DNA from: Magnetovibrio sp.
GTDB lineage: Bacteria > Pseudomonadota > Alphaproteobacteria > Rhodospirillales > Magnetovibrionaceae
Direction: 5' to 3'
Assembly (NCBI RefSeq): GCF_036568125.1
Contig: NZ_DATCTF010000010.1
Coordinates: 682,001 to 746,000 of the forward strand
Length of the DNA: 64,000 nt
Part shown: piece by piece, positions 9,726 through 17,458 of the stretch
Layout: each line of letters begins with the position of its first letter
How positions within the stretch are numbered: the first letter of the stretch is position 1
The notes under the pieces: generated by a model
The model's input: only the letters and a program-made list of their open reading frames with translations
What the model was told of the DNA's origin: nothing
Database searches by the model: none
Position numbers and translations under genes: made by a program

Positions 9726-10391
9726 TTATGACCAGCGCGCGCGCAAATCGGACAAATTGAGTTTGAACCACTGCATCGCGATCAGCGTCATGGCGTTGAT
9801 GAAGCGGCCCTGGTCGAGCCACGCCATGGCGGTGTCGGTATCGACGCTGATGACGCGAATGTCTTCGTGTTCGTGCTCCAGGCCGTGCACGCCCCCGACA
9901 TTGCTGGCATCGATGCGGGCGCAAAACAGAAAAATGCTTTCGGTGGTTCCGCCGGGGCTGGCCAGGTAGTGGGTAATCGGCACCATGTCGACCACGGCGC
10001 AATTGGCTTCTTCGATGCATTCGCGACGGGCGACGTCTTCGGGACTTTCGCCTTCGTCAATGATTCCGGCGACGCATTCCAACACCCATGGTGAATGGGT
10101 CTTGGCGTCGAACCACGGCGAGTTGAACGCGGCGAAAGCACCGGGGCGGAATTGTTCGATGAACACCACCTTGTCGAGTTCCGGATCGAACAGAAACACG
10201 GCGGTGGCGTGGCCGCGTTCGAAAATTTCCCGGCTCATCACCTCGGTCCAACCGCCTTCGTGCTTGCGATGACGCAACTGATAACGGTCGACCTTGAAAT
10301 AGCCATCATGGGCACGCACTTTCTCCACCACCTCAACATCGTCGACGGTGAAGTTCTCCGTGGCTTGAAGTTTATCGAAATCGTCGTTCAT
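9726..10391 (-). CDS. Nudix hydrolase, ADP-ribose pyrophosphatase type
   Basis: A cytoplasmic pyrophosphohydrolase of about 221 residues. The Nudix box is read as G-IIDEG-E-7x-REcIEEANC: the glutamates that bind metal are intact, but the usual Gly near the end of the box is Asn. Upstream, the segment VFIEQFRPGAF and the long N-terminal strand region resemble ADP-ribose/ADP-sugar hydrolases (NudF group). The start is the ATG at 10391 (MNDDFDKL); the open frame continues upstream but runs antisense over the divergent hydrolase gene and is not credible there. It is divergent from the alpha/beta-hydrolase gene with a 132-base shared control region. Confidence 0.88.
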   Translation of the reverse strand: MNDDFDKLQATENFTVDDVEVVEKVRAHDGYFKVDRYQLRHRKHEGGWTEVMSREIFERGHATAVFLFDPELDKVVFIEQFRPGAFAAFNSPWFDAKTHSPWVLECVAGIIDEGESPEDVARRECIEEANCAVVDMVPITHYLASPGGTTESIFLFCARIDASNVGGVHGLEHEHEDIRVISVDTDTAMAWLDQGRFINAMTLIAMQWFKLNLSDLRARWS

Positions 10392-10523
10392 GCGATCCGG
10401 TCCTCTGTCAGCGCGGCTCAGTAGAGCGCGCCGCGCCCAGTTGATCAAGGGGCCTACAATGCGGTTGCGTTCGTGCCCGTGCTCGCGCAACCTGTGGCCA
10501 TTGGTAAGGTAAAGGAGCTCCCC

Positions 10524-11786
10524 ATGGTGCAAGCACCCCACAGCAGCGAAAAAGTGACCTTTCCCGGCGGTACGGGCGCGCAGCTGGCGGCGCGCCTGGA
10601 TATGCCGGATGGCGAACCGAGAGCTTTTGCATTGTTCGCGCACTGCTTCACCTGCACCAAGGATCTGCGTGCGGTGAGCCGTCTTGCCGGTGGGCTGACG
10701 GGGCACGGCATTGCGGTGCTGCGATTCGATTTCACCGGCTTGGGCAGCTCGGAAGGTGAATTTGCCAACACCAACTTTACCTCCAACATCGACGACCTGG
10801 TGGCTGCCGCCGATTGGCTGCGCGCCCATCACCAAGCACCGCAAATCCTCATCGGTCATTCCTTGGGCGGTGCGGCGGTGTTGGCCGGTGCGCACCGTGT
10901 GCCCGAATGCAAGGCTGTCGCGACCATCGGCGCACCGTTCGATCCAGAACACGTCACCGGGCATTTCGGCGACGATCTGCACCGCATTTTGGATCACGGT
11001 TCCGCCGAGGTCAGCGTCGGCGGCCGGCCGTTCACCATCGAGCGTCATTTCCTGGAAGATATTTCCGCGCACAACATGCGCCAAGCGATCACCGAACTCG
11101 GCCGGGCTTTGATCATCTTTCACGCCCCTCGCGATGAAGTCGTCGGCATCGACAACGCCGAAAAAATCTTCGTTGCCGCCAAGCATCCCAAAAGCTTTGT
11201 GTCGTTGGACGATGCCGACCATCTGCTGCACAATCCCGACGATGCGCTGTACGTATCCGGCGTGATCGCCGCGTGGGCAGAAAGCTATATCGAAGTCCCA
11301 AAAGCAGAGGGGGGCGAGGAGTTGCCCGGCACCGAAGGCGACGTGGTGGTGTGGGAAACGGGCAACGGCAAGTTTCAGCAACACGCCGCCATCGGCGGAC
11401 GCCATTATTTGATGGCCGACGAACCCGTCGCCTATGGCGGGCTCGGATCCGGGCCGTCGCCCTATGATCTGTTGCTGGCGGGCTTGGGGGCGTGCACCTC
11501 GATGACCCTGCGCATGTACGCCGATCACAAGAAGTTGCCGCTCGATAAGGTCACGGTGCGCCTACGCCACGACAAGATACACGCCGAAGACTGTCATGAA
11601 TGCCAAACCAAAAACGGCAAGGTCGACGTGATTGAACGCGAAGTGGTGATGGAAGGCGACTTGGATCCCGCCACTCGCGCGCGCTTATTGGAAATCGCCG
11701 ACCGTTGTCCGGTGCACAAGACCCTGCACGCCGAGGTCAAGATCGTCACCCACGAAGGCGAACCGCAACCAACGCAACAAGGCTAA
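10524..11786 (+). CDS. Alpha/beta hydrolase fused to an OsmC-type redox domain
   Basis: A 420-residue fusion. The N-terminal half is an alpha/beta hydrolase with the nucleophile elbow GHSLGG (Ser113) and an Asp/His pair plausible in APRDEV and DDADHLL. The C-terminal half (from about residue 280) is OsmC/Ohr-like, with the two redox cysteines Cys324 in GACTSM and Cys395 in RCPVHKTL. OsmC proteins reduce organic hydroperoxides through these cysteines. This fused architecture is known in proteobacteria; its substrate is not. AAAGGAG precedes the ATG at 10524. Its stop overlaps the convergent M23-like gene by 4 bases. Confidence 0.9.
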   Translation: MVQAPHSSEKVTFPGGTGAQLAARLDMPDGEPRAFALFAHCFTCTKDLRAVSRLAGGLTGHGIAVLRFDFTGLGSSEGEFANTNFTSNIDDLVAAADWLRAHHQAPQILIGHSLGGAAVLAGAHRVPECKAVATIGAPFDPEHVTGHFGDDLHRILDHGSAEVSVGGRPFTIERHFLEDISAHNMRQAITELGRALIIFHAPRDEVVGIDNAEKIFVAAKHPKSFVSLDDADHLLHNPDDALYVSGVIAAWAESYIEVPKAEGGEELPGTEGDVVVWETGNGKFQQHAAIGGRHYLMADEPVAYGGLGSGPSPYDLLLAGLGACTSMTLRMYADHKKLPLDKVTVRLRHDKIHAEDCHECQTKNGKVDVIEREVVMEGDLDPATRARLLEIADRCPVHKTLHAEVKIVTHEGEPQPTQQG

Positions 11787-12856
11787 TTGCGTTTGCAGGT
11801 GTAGGGCCAAATCACTTTGGTGTCTGGTGGCCACGTCATGCCGTCGTCGAACAGGATGGGGATGTCGACGTCCTTTTCGGATTCCGGCAGGGCTTTCACG
11901 GCGTGGGATTCGAACGGTTCCTTCTGGCGGTAAAACGCCATCGGGTCCAACCAGTAGCCGTCCACAGGGACGATGGTGTCGTTGACTTCGCTGTAGGTGT
12001 TGGTGGCGCTGTAAAACATTGCCAGATGGATGGCCGGACGGCGGGTGGACGACTGGCTATCGCCCTTGGAGCCCATCGCCGTTATGCCGGTATTGCCCGT
12101 CGGGCCGATGATTTGCCCCATCTTGAGTTTTTGCCCGACTTTTAGGTCGGGAAGGACGTCAAGGTGACCATAAGCGGAGTATGTCCACATGGGCAGGTCC
12201 GTTTGCGCGGGGCTGTGGCGCACCACGACTTCTGCGCCGCGCTTTGAATTGTCGGCTGTGTACAGGGTGACTACCGAACCGTCCGCCACGGCGCGCACCG
12301 GCGTACCCCAAGGGACCGGAAGGTCTATGCCGCCGTGAAAGCTTTGCCTTTCGCGTTTGGAGGCGTAATCCATGGCCCAGTAGTCGTCGATGCCGGGGCA
12401 GTTGGCGTTATCGGGAAAGCGCGGACCGGTTCCGGTTTCGATCAGGCCGCGGTTTTTTTGGGGCTCAATGTCGCACTTGAGCGCACGGCCGATCCCGCAC
12501 ATGGTTTCCTTGTCCAGGGCATCGCGGTTCATTCGGTCTTGAGCGATGGTGGGATCGATGTCCTCGGCAATGGCGGCCATGTCTTTGGGCGGCCAGTCGT
12601 AATTTCGTTGATCATGGTCTTTATAGATGGCGCGTACTTCATCGAGGCTCAGGGCGCCGTTGCCGTTTCGATCCAGGCGTTCGAAATTGCCGCGTCGTTT
12701 CCATTCGGCGCGACTTAGTTCGCCGTCACCGTTTTCATCGGCGTGACGGAAGTCGCGTTTGACGCGGTCTTTCACTTGTTTGGCGTGAGCGTCACTCGGC
12801 GCAAGGAACAGCACGAACGCCGCAAGACACGCGCACAAAACCTGGCCCATGAACAT
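11783..12856 (-). CDS. Secreted EF-hand and M23-peptidase-like protein (degenerate zinc site)
   Basis: An exported protein of 357 residues with an N-terminal signal peptide (hydrophobic stretch ending SDAHA about residue 25). Two textbook EF-hand calcium loops follow, Asp40-Glu51 and Asp62-Glu73. The C-terminal half is LytM/M23-like: His174-x3-Asp178 (HGGID) and YGHLD with His231 are present. The final HxH pair reads His277-Leu-Ala279, so the third zinc ligand appears lost. It may therefore be a non-catalytic cell-wall-binding or regulator protein, or use another ligand. GGGAGG sits five bases before the chosen ATG. Confidence 0.82.
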   Translation of the reverse strand: MFMGQVLCACLAAFVLFLAPSDAHAKQVKDRVKRDFRHADENGDGELSRAEWKRRGNFERLDRNGNGALSLDEVRAIYKDHDQRNYDWPPKDMAAIAEDIDPTIAQDRMNRDALDKETMCGIGRALKCDIEPQKNRGLIETGTGPRFPDNANCPGIDDYWAMDYASKRERQSFHGGIDLPVPWGTPVRAVADGSVVTLYTADNSKRGAEVVVRHSPAQTDLPMWTYSAYGHLDVLPDLKVGQKLKMGQIIGPTGNTGITAMGSKGDSQSSTRRPAIHLAMFYSATNTYSEVNDTIVPVDGYWLDPMAFYRQKEPFESHAVKALPESEKDVDIPILFDDGMTWPPDTKVIWPYTCKRN

Positions 12857-12916
12857 CGGAGCCTCCCACCCAATTGATCCGACAATACGATAGCGGGTTG
12901 TGCGAGGCAGGTAAAT

Positions 12917-13393
12917 CTATCCCCAAAAACGTCCCGAAACCCCAGCAACAATCACCAGCAGACCTAAAATCAAGTTGATGGTGACGATGCGACGGATCAC
13001 AGCGAGATGCGCGGCTGCGGCGGGCCAATTTTCGGCGGCGACTTCGGCTTTGAATTTAGAAAACGGGCGGAAGAACAAGACCGCATAGAGGATCACCATC
13101 ACCCAGCCAACGCCGTGCATCAGCGTGACGTGGTGGCCGGCCGCGGCGAAGCTGCCGAAGTCGACGAACACCATGGCGTAACCGGTGGCGGGCAGGATCA
13201 CCACGCTCAGCCATACCCAGGCGAAAAAGCGTGGAAACACGTTGCTCCACACCCGCAGACGGGTGGGGGGCTGTTCTTCCATCAAGGACGGACGCAGGGC
13301 CATATGAGCGAAAAACATGCCCCCCACCCAGATCACAGCGGCTAGGGTGTGGGCGGTGCTGGCGATGGGAAACAGAATTTCGATCAGGTCCAT
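12917..13393 (-). CDS. CopD-like integral membrane protein
   Basis: A 158-residue inner-membrane protein with four predicted membrane helices. The first helix has the pattern H-TLAAVIWVGGMFF, which recalls the CopD family (copper-resistance or heme-associated membrane proteins). A conserved His (HGVGW) lies in a later helix. The start at 13393 has AGGAAGGA upstream; an ATG 13 codons earlier would add an untypical leader. It sits between dadA and the M23-like gene on the minus strand. Substrate and role are unknown. Confidence 0.78.
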   Translation of the reverse strand: MDLIEILFPIASTAHTLAAVIWVGGMFFAHMALRPSLMEEQPPTRLRVWSNVFPRFFAWVWLSVVILPATGYAMVFVDFGSFAAAGHHVTLMHGVGWVMVILYAVLFFRPFSKFKAEVAAENWPAAAAHLAVIRRIVTINLILGLLVIVAGVSGRFWG

Positions 13394-13477
13394 AGGTTTT
13401 GTCCTTCCTGGCAGTGTGATGGTACCTTGCAAGTGTAGTATGTCTTTTTAAGGTATTCGCCAGCACTTTAGAAGCGT

Positions 13478-14731
13478 TTAAGAAAAACGTTCCCAGCCCA
13501 AGCCGTCCATGTCGATGTGCGGCGCGTGACCGGCAACCAAGTCGGCGGTGATGCGCGCCGAGCCCATGGCCATGGTCCAACCCAGCATGCCGTGTCCGGT
13601 GTTGAGGATGAGGTTTTCCTGTTTGGCGCGGCCCAGCACCGGCGAGCCGTCCGGCGTCATCGGGCGCAAGCCGGTCCACAACACGGCATGATCTTCCTCG
13701 ACCGCGCGGGGAAACACCTGGACGGCATTTTTTAGCACAATGTTGGCGCGGCGGTCGTCGAGGTGGGTGTCGTAGCCGTTGAATTCCAACATGCCCGCGA
13801 CGCGCAGCTTGTTGCCTAGGCGGCTGAACACCAGCTTGTGGCTTTGACTGGTCACGGAACATTTCGGCGCCATGGCGTCGTCGATCACCGGCATCGTCAC
13901 CGAATAGCCTTTGGCGGGGTAAATCGGCAGTTTCAGGTCTAGGCCTTTGAGCAACAGCGGGCTGTAGCTGCCCAGCGCCATCACGAACACGTCGCCGGTA
14001 ATGGTGCCGCGGTCGGTTTCGACGGAGGTGATGCGCCAGCCTTCGCGGTTAAAGCCTTTGACGGTGGTGTTGAACCTGAAATCGACGCCGCGTTTGGTAC
14101 AGCGTTCCGCTAGGGACTTGGTGAATTCGAAACAATCGCCGCTTTCATCCAGCGGAGTAAATATTCCGCCGGCAATCAACAGCGTGCTATGGGCAAGGGC
14201 GGGCTCGAGTTCGATGCAGCCGCGGCGGTCTAATGAACGCCGCTCGGCACCCAGCTCTTTCATGGTTCGGGCGTCTTCCAGGCTCCGGTCGAATTCGCGG
14301 GCGTCTTGGTAGATGCTGACGATGCCGGTGCTCAGATGGTCGAAGGCGATGGTTTCGCGTTTGAGCGTTTCGGCCATGCGCTGGCGTGAATACAGCGTCA
14401 AGCGCAGCACCCGTGCCGCGTTGCGCCAGAATTTCGGTCCCGAACTGTTGGACAGGAACCGCAAGGTCCACGACCATAACGCCGGGTCCAGGCGCAAACG
14501 ATACAGCAGCGGCGCATCGTATTTGCCCAGCCACTTGATGGCTTTTTCGATCACGCCAGGGGCGGCCAGTGGTTCGCCGTGGTCGGCGGACAATTGCCCG
14601 CCGTTGGCGAAACTGGTTTCCAAGGCAACGCCTTCGCGTTGTTCGACGACGATGACTTCATGGCCGTCGCAGGCCAATTCGTATGCGCTGGTTACGCCGA
14701 TGACACCTGCGCCAAGGACAACGACTTTCAT
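13478..14731 (-). CDS. dadA: D-amino-acid dehydrogenase
   Basis: FAD-dependent oxidase-fold enzyme that deaminates D-amino acids and passes electrons to the respiratory chain. The dinucleotide-binding start VVVLGAGVIGVTSAYELA is at residues 3-20, and the C-terminal flavin segment GLRPMTPDGSPVLG followed by NTGHGMLGWT is typical of DadA. At 417 residues it has the family length. It lies 51 bases downstream of the beta-propeller gene on the same strand, so co-transcription is possible. No alanine racemase is adjacent, so catabolic coupling to a racemase is not evident here. Confidence 0.9.
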   Translation of the reverse strand: MKVVVLGAGVIGVTSAYELACDGHEVIVVEQREGVALETSFANGGQLSADHGEPLAAPGVIEKAIKWLGKYDAPLLYRLRLDPALWSWTLRFLSNSSGPKFWRNAARVLRLTLYSRQRMAETLKRETIAFDHLSTGIVSIYQDAREFDRSLEDARTMKELGAERRSLDRRGCIELEPALAHSTLLIAGGIFTPLDESGDCFEFTKSLAERCTKRGVDFRFNTTVKGFNREGWRITSVETDRGTITGDVFVMALGSYSPLLLKGLDLKLPIYPAKGYSVTMPVIDDAMAPKCSVTSQSHKLVFSRLGNKLRVAGMLEFNGYDTHLDDRRANIVLKNAVQVFPRAVEEDHAVLWTGLRPMTPDGSPVLGRAKQENLILNTGHGMLGWTMAMGSARITADLVAGHAPHIDMDGLGWERFS

Positions 14732-14782
14732 CTCTTCTCGCCAAATCCAATGTCTTCAACGATGTGTTTAATGCCAGGACGA

Positions 14783-15964
14783 CTAGAAGTCCACGCCCAG
14801 CTTGATGATCTCGCCATCCGTGGAGCCGACGAATACGGTTTTGTTGTCGCCGGTGGTGCAGGTGAAAAAGCGTGCGTTGAACGGCAGTTCGTAAGATTTC
14901 AGTTCGTCGCCGTTGGTGCGGTCGAGGATATGTAGGGTGTCGCGCATGTCCAAGGCGTAAACGACTTTGTCGTCGGCTACCAACTCGGCCATGAAGTGAC
15001 CCCATTTTTTGTAGCCGGACGACGCACGGTGATCGTCGGTGAGGTGCCGCCAGCGCATGTTGCCGTTGGTTACGTTCAGCGAGTACAGCCAGCCGGTGGG
15101 CGACCAGAAATAGGTTTGATCATCGACGACCATGTGGCTGTTGATGAAATTGCCGCCATAAAAGCGCCACAGCGGTTCGCCGTTTTCGATTTTGATACCG
15201 TAAACGTCGTCCTTGTAGCCGCCCGCGACCAAGATATCTTGGCCGTTGGTGTCCTTGGCGACGTAAAGTTGGCGAAGGTACTGCCAGTTGCGTTTGCCGG
15301 TGTTGTTCTTCCATACCAACGAACCATCTTCGATGTCGATGGCGTAAAGATTGCCGTCGCCGGGGCCCATCAGCACCCATTTGTCATCATAAGCGATGGG
15401 TGGGTAGGCGATCTGGCGCGGCACAACGATTTCGAATTCCCACAGCTCTTCGCCGCTCTTGGCATCGAAGGCCTTGAGCCAGCTGTCTTGGCCGACGATC
15501 ACCTTACCAGCGGCGACCAGCGGGACACTGAGCTGTTCTTTTTCGCTGACCGTATACGTCCAAAGCGTTTCACCGGTTTCTGCGTTGATCGTCGCCAAAC
15601 CCTTGCGTCCGGCCACGACCATCACCCCGTCGCCGACGCGGGGGCGAAAATGGCTGGGAACCGGCAGTTTGGTCTGCCATATCTGCTTGCCGTTGGTGTC
15701 CCACAGTTCCGCGGTGGTGTCGCCCGATAAATAGATGCGGTCCGTCGTGCAGGTGAACGGGCGCAGCTGTTCGTTGCCGGTCTGCCATTCGCCGAGGACC
15801 TTGGCGGGCTCATCGACGGCGCGTTTCATTTCGCTGGGATCGCGTCCCGCGGCTTGGGCTTGGATCGCGGCCGTCAACATCGCGACGCCGCCAAGCGACA
15901 GTACGGCCGTGCGCATGAAGGTGCGCGAGATTTGGCTGAGGGTGTTCGAGTGTAAGGTCATCAA
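14783..15964 (-). CDS. Exported PQQ-type beta-propeller repeat protein
   Basis: A 393-residue exported protein. An arginine-containing leader and hydrophobic segment end at AIQAQA|AG (about residue 39). Then come repeated blades with W-x-tokens such as GKQIWQTKL, GETLWTYTV, GEELWEFEI, GSLVWKNNT and GEPLWRFYG, the PQQ/BamB-like pattern. No full set of PQQ-cofactor ligands was recognised, so it may be a structural or scaffold propeller rather than a dehydrogenase. The gene is flanked by dadA downstream and the diheme cytochrome upstream on the same strand. A terminator separates it from the cytochrome. A role in periplasmic electron transfer is only suggested by position. Confidence 0.82.
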   Translation of the reverse strand: MMTLHSNTLSQISRTFMRTAVLSLGGVAMLTAAIQAQAAGRDPSEMKRAVDEPAKVLGEWQTGNEQLRPFTCTTDRIYLSGDTTAELWDTNGKQIWQTKLPVPSHFRPRVGDGVMVVAGRKGLATINAETGETLWTYTVSEKEQLSVPLVAAGKVIVGQDSWLKAFDAKSGEELWEFEIVVPRQIAYPPIAYDDKWVLMGPGDGNLYAIDIEDGSLVWKNNTGKRNWQYLRQLYVAKDTNGQDILVAGGYKDDVYGIKIENGEPLWRFYGGNFINSHMVVDDQTYFWSPTGWLYSLNVTNGNMRWRHLTDDHRASSGYKKWGHFMAELVADDKVVYALDMRDTLHILDRTNGDELKSYELPFNARFFTCTTGDNKTVFVGSTDGEIIKLGVDF

Positions 15965-16105
15965 TGCCGCCTGTTGGGTCTATGTTTTTGCTTGGTTTTT
16001 GCTTTTGTGCCGCCCCGGATGGGACACTGCAAAGCGTGGAGCCACCCCGAAGTTAAGCGCGAAACGTCGGGGCCTGACAAGTCTTAAGCTTGGACAAGAA
16101 CGATG

Positions 16106-16136
16106 AAAAAAGGGGACCCGGCTGCCCGAGTCCCCT
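16106..16136 (-). terminator. Terminator of the diheme cytochrome gene
   Basis: On the minus strand, GGGGAC (part of a GGGGACTCGGG arm) pairs with GTCCCC across a short loop, followed by six U. It lies 25 bases after the cytochrome stop codon. Confidence 0.8.
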
Positions 16137-16160
16137 TCGTTCATATGAGGTGCAGTGCGA

Positions 16161-16988
16161 TTAGTTGCACTTCGCGCCTTGATCAACCCACTTCATGAGA
16201 ATGTGCAGGTTGTAAGGGTCGCGATCGGCGTCCGAAGCGATACCCGCAGGCATACGGTTTTCGGTCAAGCGCAGCCACAGTTTCGAGTTCTCAGGCTTGC
16301 CGGCTTTGACGATCATGACCGGCGGCAGACCTTCGGCGGCTTTCGCAACCGAATCAGCACCTTTTTCCACGATGCCAGACCAGCTGGTCAGGTCCATTTC
16401 GTGGAACGACGGCGGTTCTTGGTTGGACATGTGGCAGTCGGTACACTTGGTGTCGCCACCGAATGCGCCGGCCGCAGCAAACAACGGCAGAACGTTCTTG
16501 TTGAAATTATCGTCGTTTTTCAAGCCGCCTTTGATCCAATCGTAAACAACCAAGTGGTTCTTGGTGTTGGACGGATAAGCCGGAGAAATGCCGAGCGGCA
16601 TGCGGTTATCGCGCAAGGAACGACGCATGGTGCCGCCGGAACCTTTGCCCGGAGTCACGAACGCGCCAGTTACGCCGCCTTTGAGAATGCCTTCGCAGCT
16701 CGACAGGTCGAGACCGTTGTAGGCTTTCGCAGAGTTGTGGCAAACGACGCAAGCCGCGCCTTCGCCGAACGCATTATCCGCGCGCATCAGCGTCGCAACA
16801 CGCTCGTAAGAGATAGGAATGTCGGCTTTGATGACGTTGTCAAAAACAGCCTGAACGTGTTGGTCGAGTTCTTCGCCTTCGGCAGCTGCCGGAGTGGAAG
16901 AGGTGATGGCCATGCCGAGAACGGCAAAGCCGGCAAGGGCTGCAAAGCCCAAGCGTTTTGCAGTGTTAGCCATGTGAAGTTGCCCCAT
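16161..16988 (-). CDS. Exported diheme c-type cytochrome
   Basis: A periplasmic electron carrier with two heme-binding CxxCH motifs (Cys80-VV-Cys83-His84 and Cys182-TD-Cys185-His186). A signal peptide ends near STPAAA|E. The two halves are an internal duplication. Each heme motif is followed by a leucine-rich segment (LDLSSCEGILKGG, MDLTSWSGIVEKG) and an NRMP motif (Met130, Met246) whose Met is a plausible axial ligand. Two starts are possible, ATG 16988 and ATG 16973; the second begins directly at MANTAKR. It has its own terminator. I cannot place it in a named family. A 470-base gap precedes it. Confidence 0.87.
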   Translation of the reverse strand: MGQLHMANTAKRLGFAALAGFAVLGMAITSSTPAAAEGEELDQHVQAVFDNVIKADIPISYERVATLMRADNAFGEGAACVVCHNSAKAYNGLDLSSCEGILKGGVTGAFVTPGKGSGGTMRRSLRDNRMPLGISPAYPSNTKNHLVVYDWIKGGLKNDDNFNKNVLPLFAAAGAFGGDTKCTDCHMSNQEPPSFHEMDLTSWSGIVEKGADSVAKAAEGLPPVMIVKAGKPENSKLWLRLTENRMPAGIASDADRDPYNLHILMKWVDQGAKCN

Positions 16989-17458
16989 TATTTAGGTTGC
17001 TCCCCCTGATGAAACGTTTTTCGAAAAACGTGCGTTTCTGAACACGTCTAATGCACCTGAACGGTGCGATCAGTCACGTCCCTCCCGAAACGCGCCACTA
17101 AAAAGAAGCGGAAAACGCTCAGAAATTCAAGGTATATTTTCAAAGCTTACACACTTTTGCCACAATGCTACCCAAAAAATACCCTGATGGGTGGGGTGAA
17201 AATTTGTTGTGCACCGCATTAATTAGAAAACCGTAAAGTATTAAATTAGAATACGTTAATACCGCTCTGTTCAGCTAACGTTCAGCTTCCCCCTATGGTT
17301 TTTGGGGCCTTTCTAATGTGAAGGAATGTATTCCCCTTAATGGAATCGTGCTTTCGGTGCCTGTGCAATCGGCGTTACACTAAAAAAGTGTTGCGTGTGA
17401 TCTTGGGTGGCCGTCTCTAGAGGTCGGGGCGATTTTTTTATTTAAGGAGGGGCTCCAA
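16989..17458. other. 470-base non-coding region between cytochrome and nnr
   Basis: No convincing gene. It is AT-rich and holds the upstream regions of two divergent genes. GTTCAGCT occurs twice 11 bases apart (17269-17287). Near 17408-17440 a CTCTAGAG palindrome inside a partly pairing stretch is followed by a run of T (GATTTTTTTA), which looks like the end of a small RNA or a leader terminator. AAGGAGGGG just before nnr is its ribosome-binding site. Confidence 0.45.

Noticed and set aside
8536-9969. A 477-codon plus-strand frame over cysK
   Set aside because: Antisense to a confidently identified cysteine synthase; no protein family features.
10392-11528. Upstream extension of the Nudix gene to about 600 codons
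   Set aside because: The extension runs antisense to the hydrolase-OsmC gene. The Nudix protein starts at 10391, matching family length.
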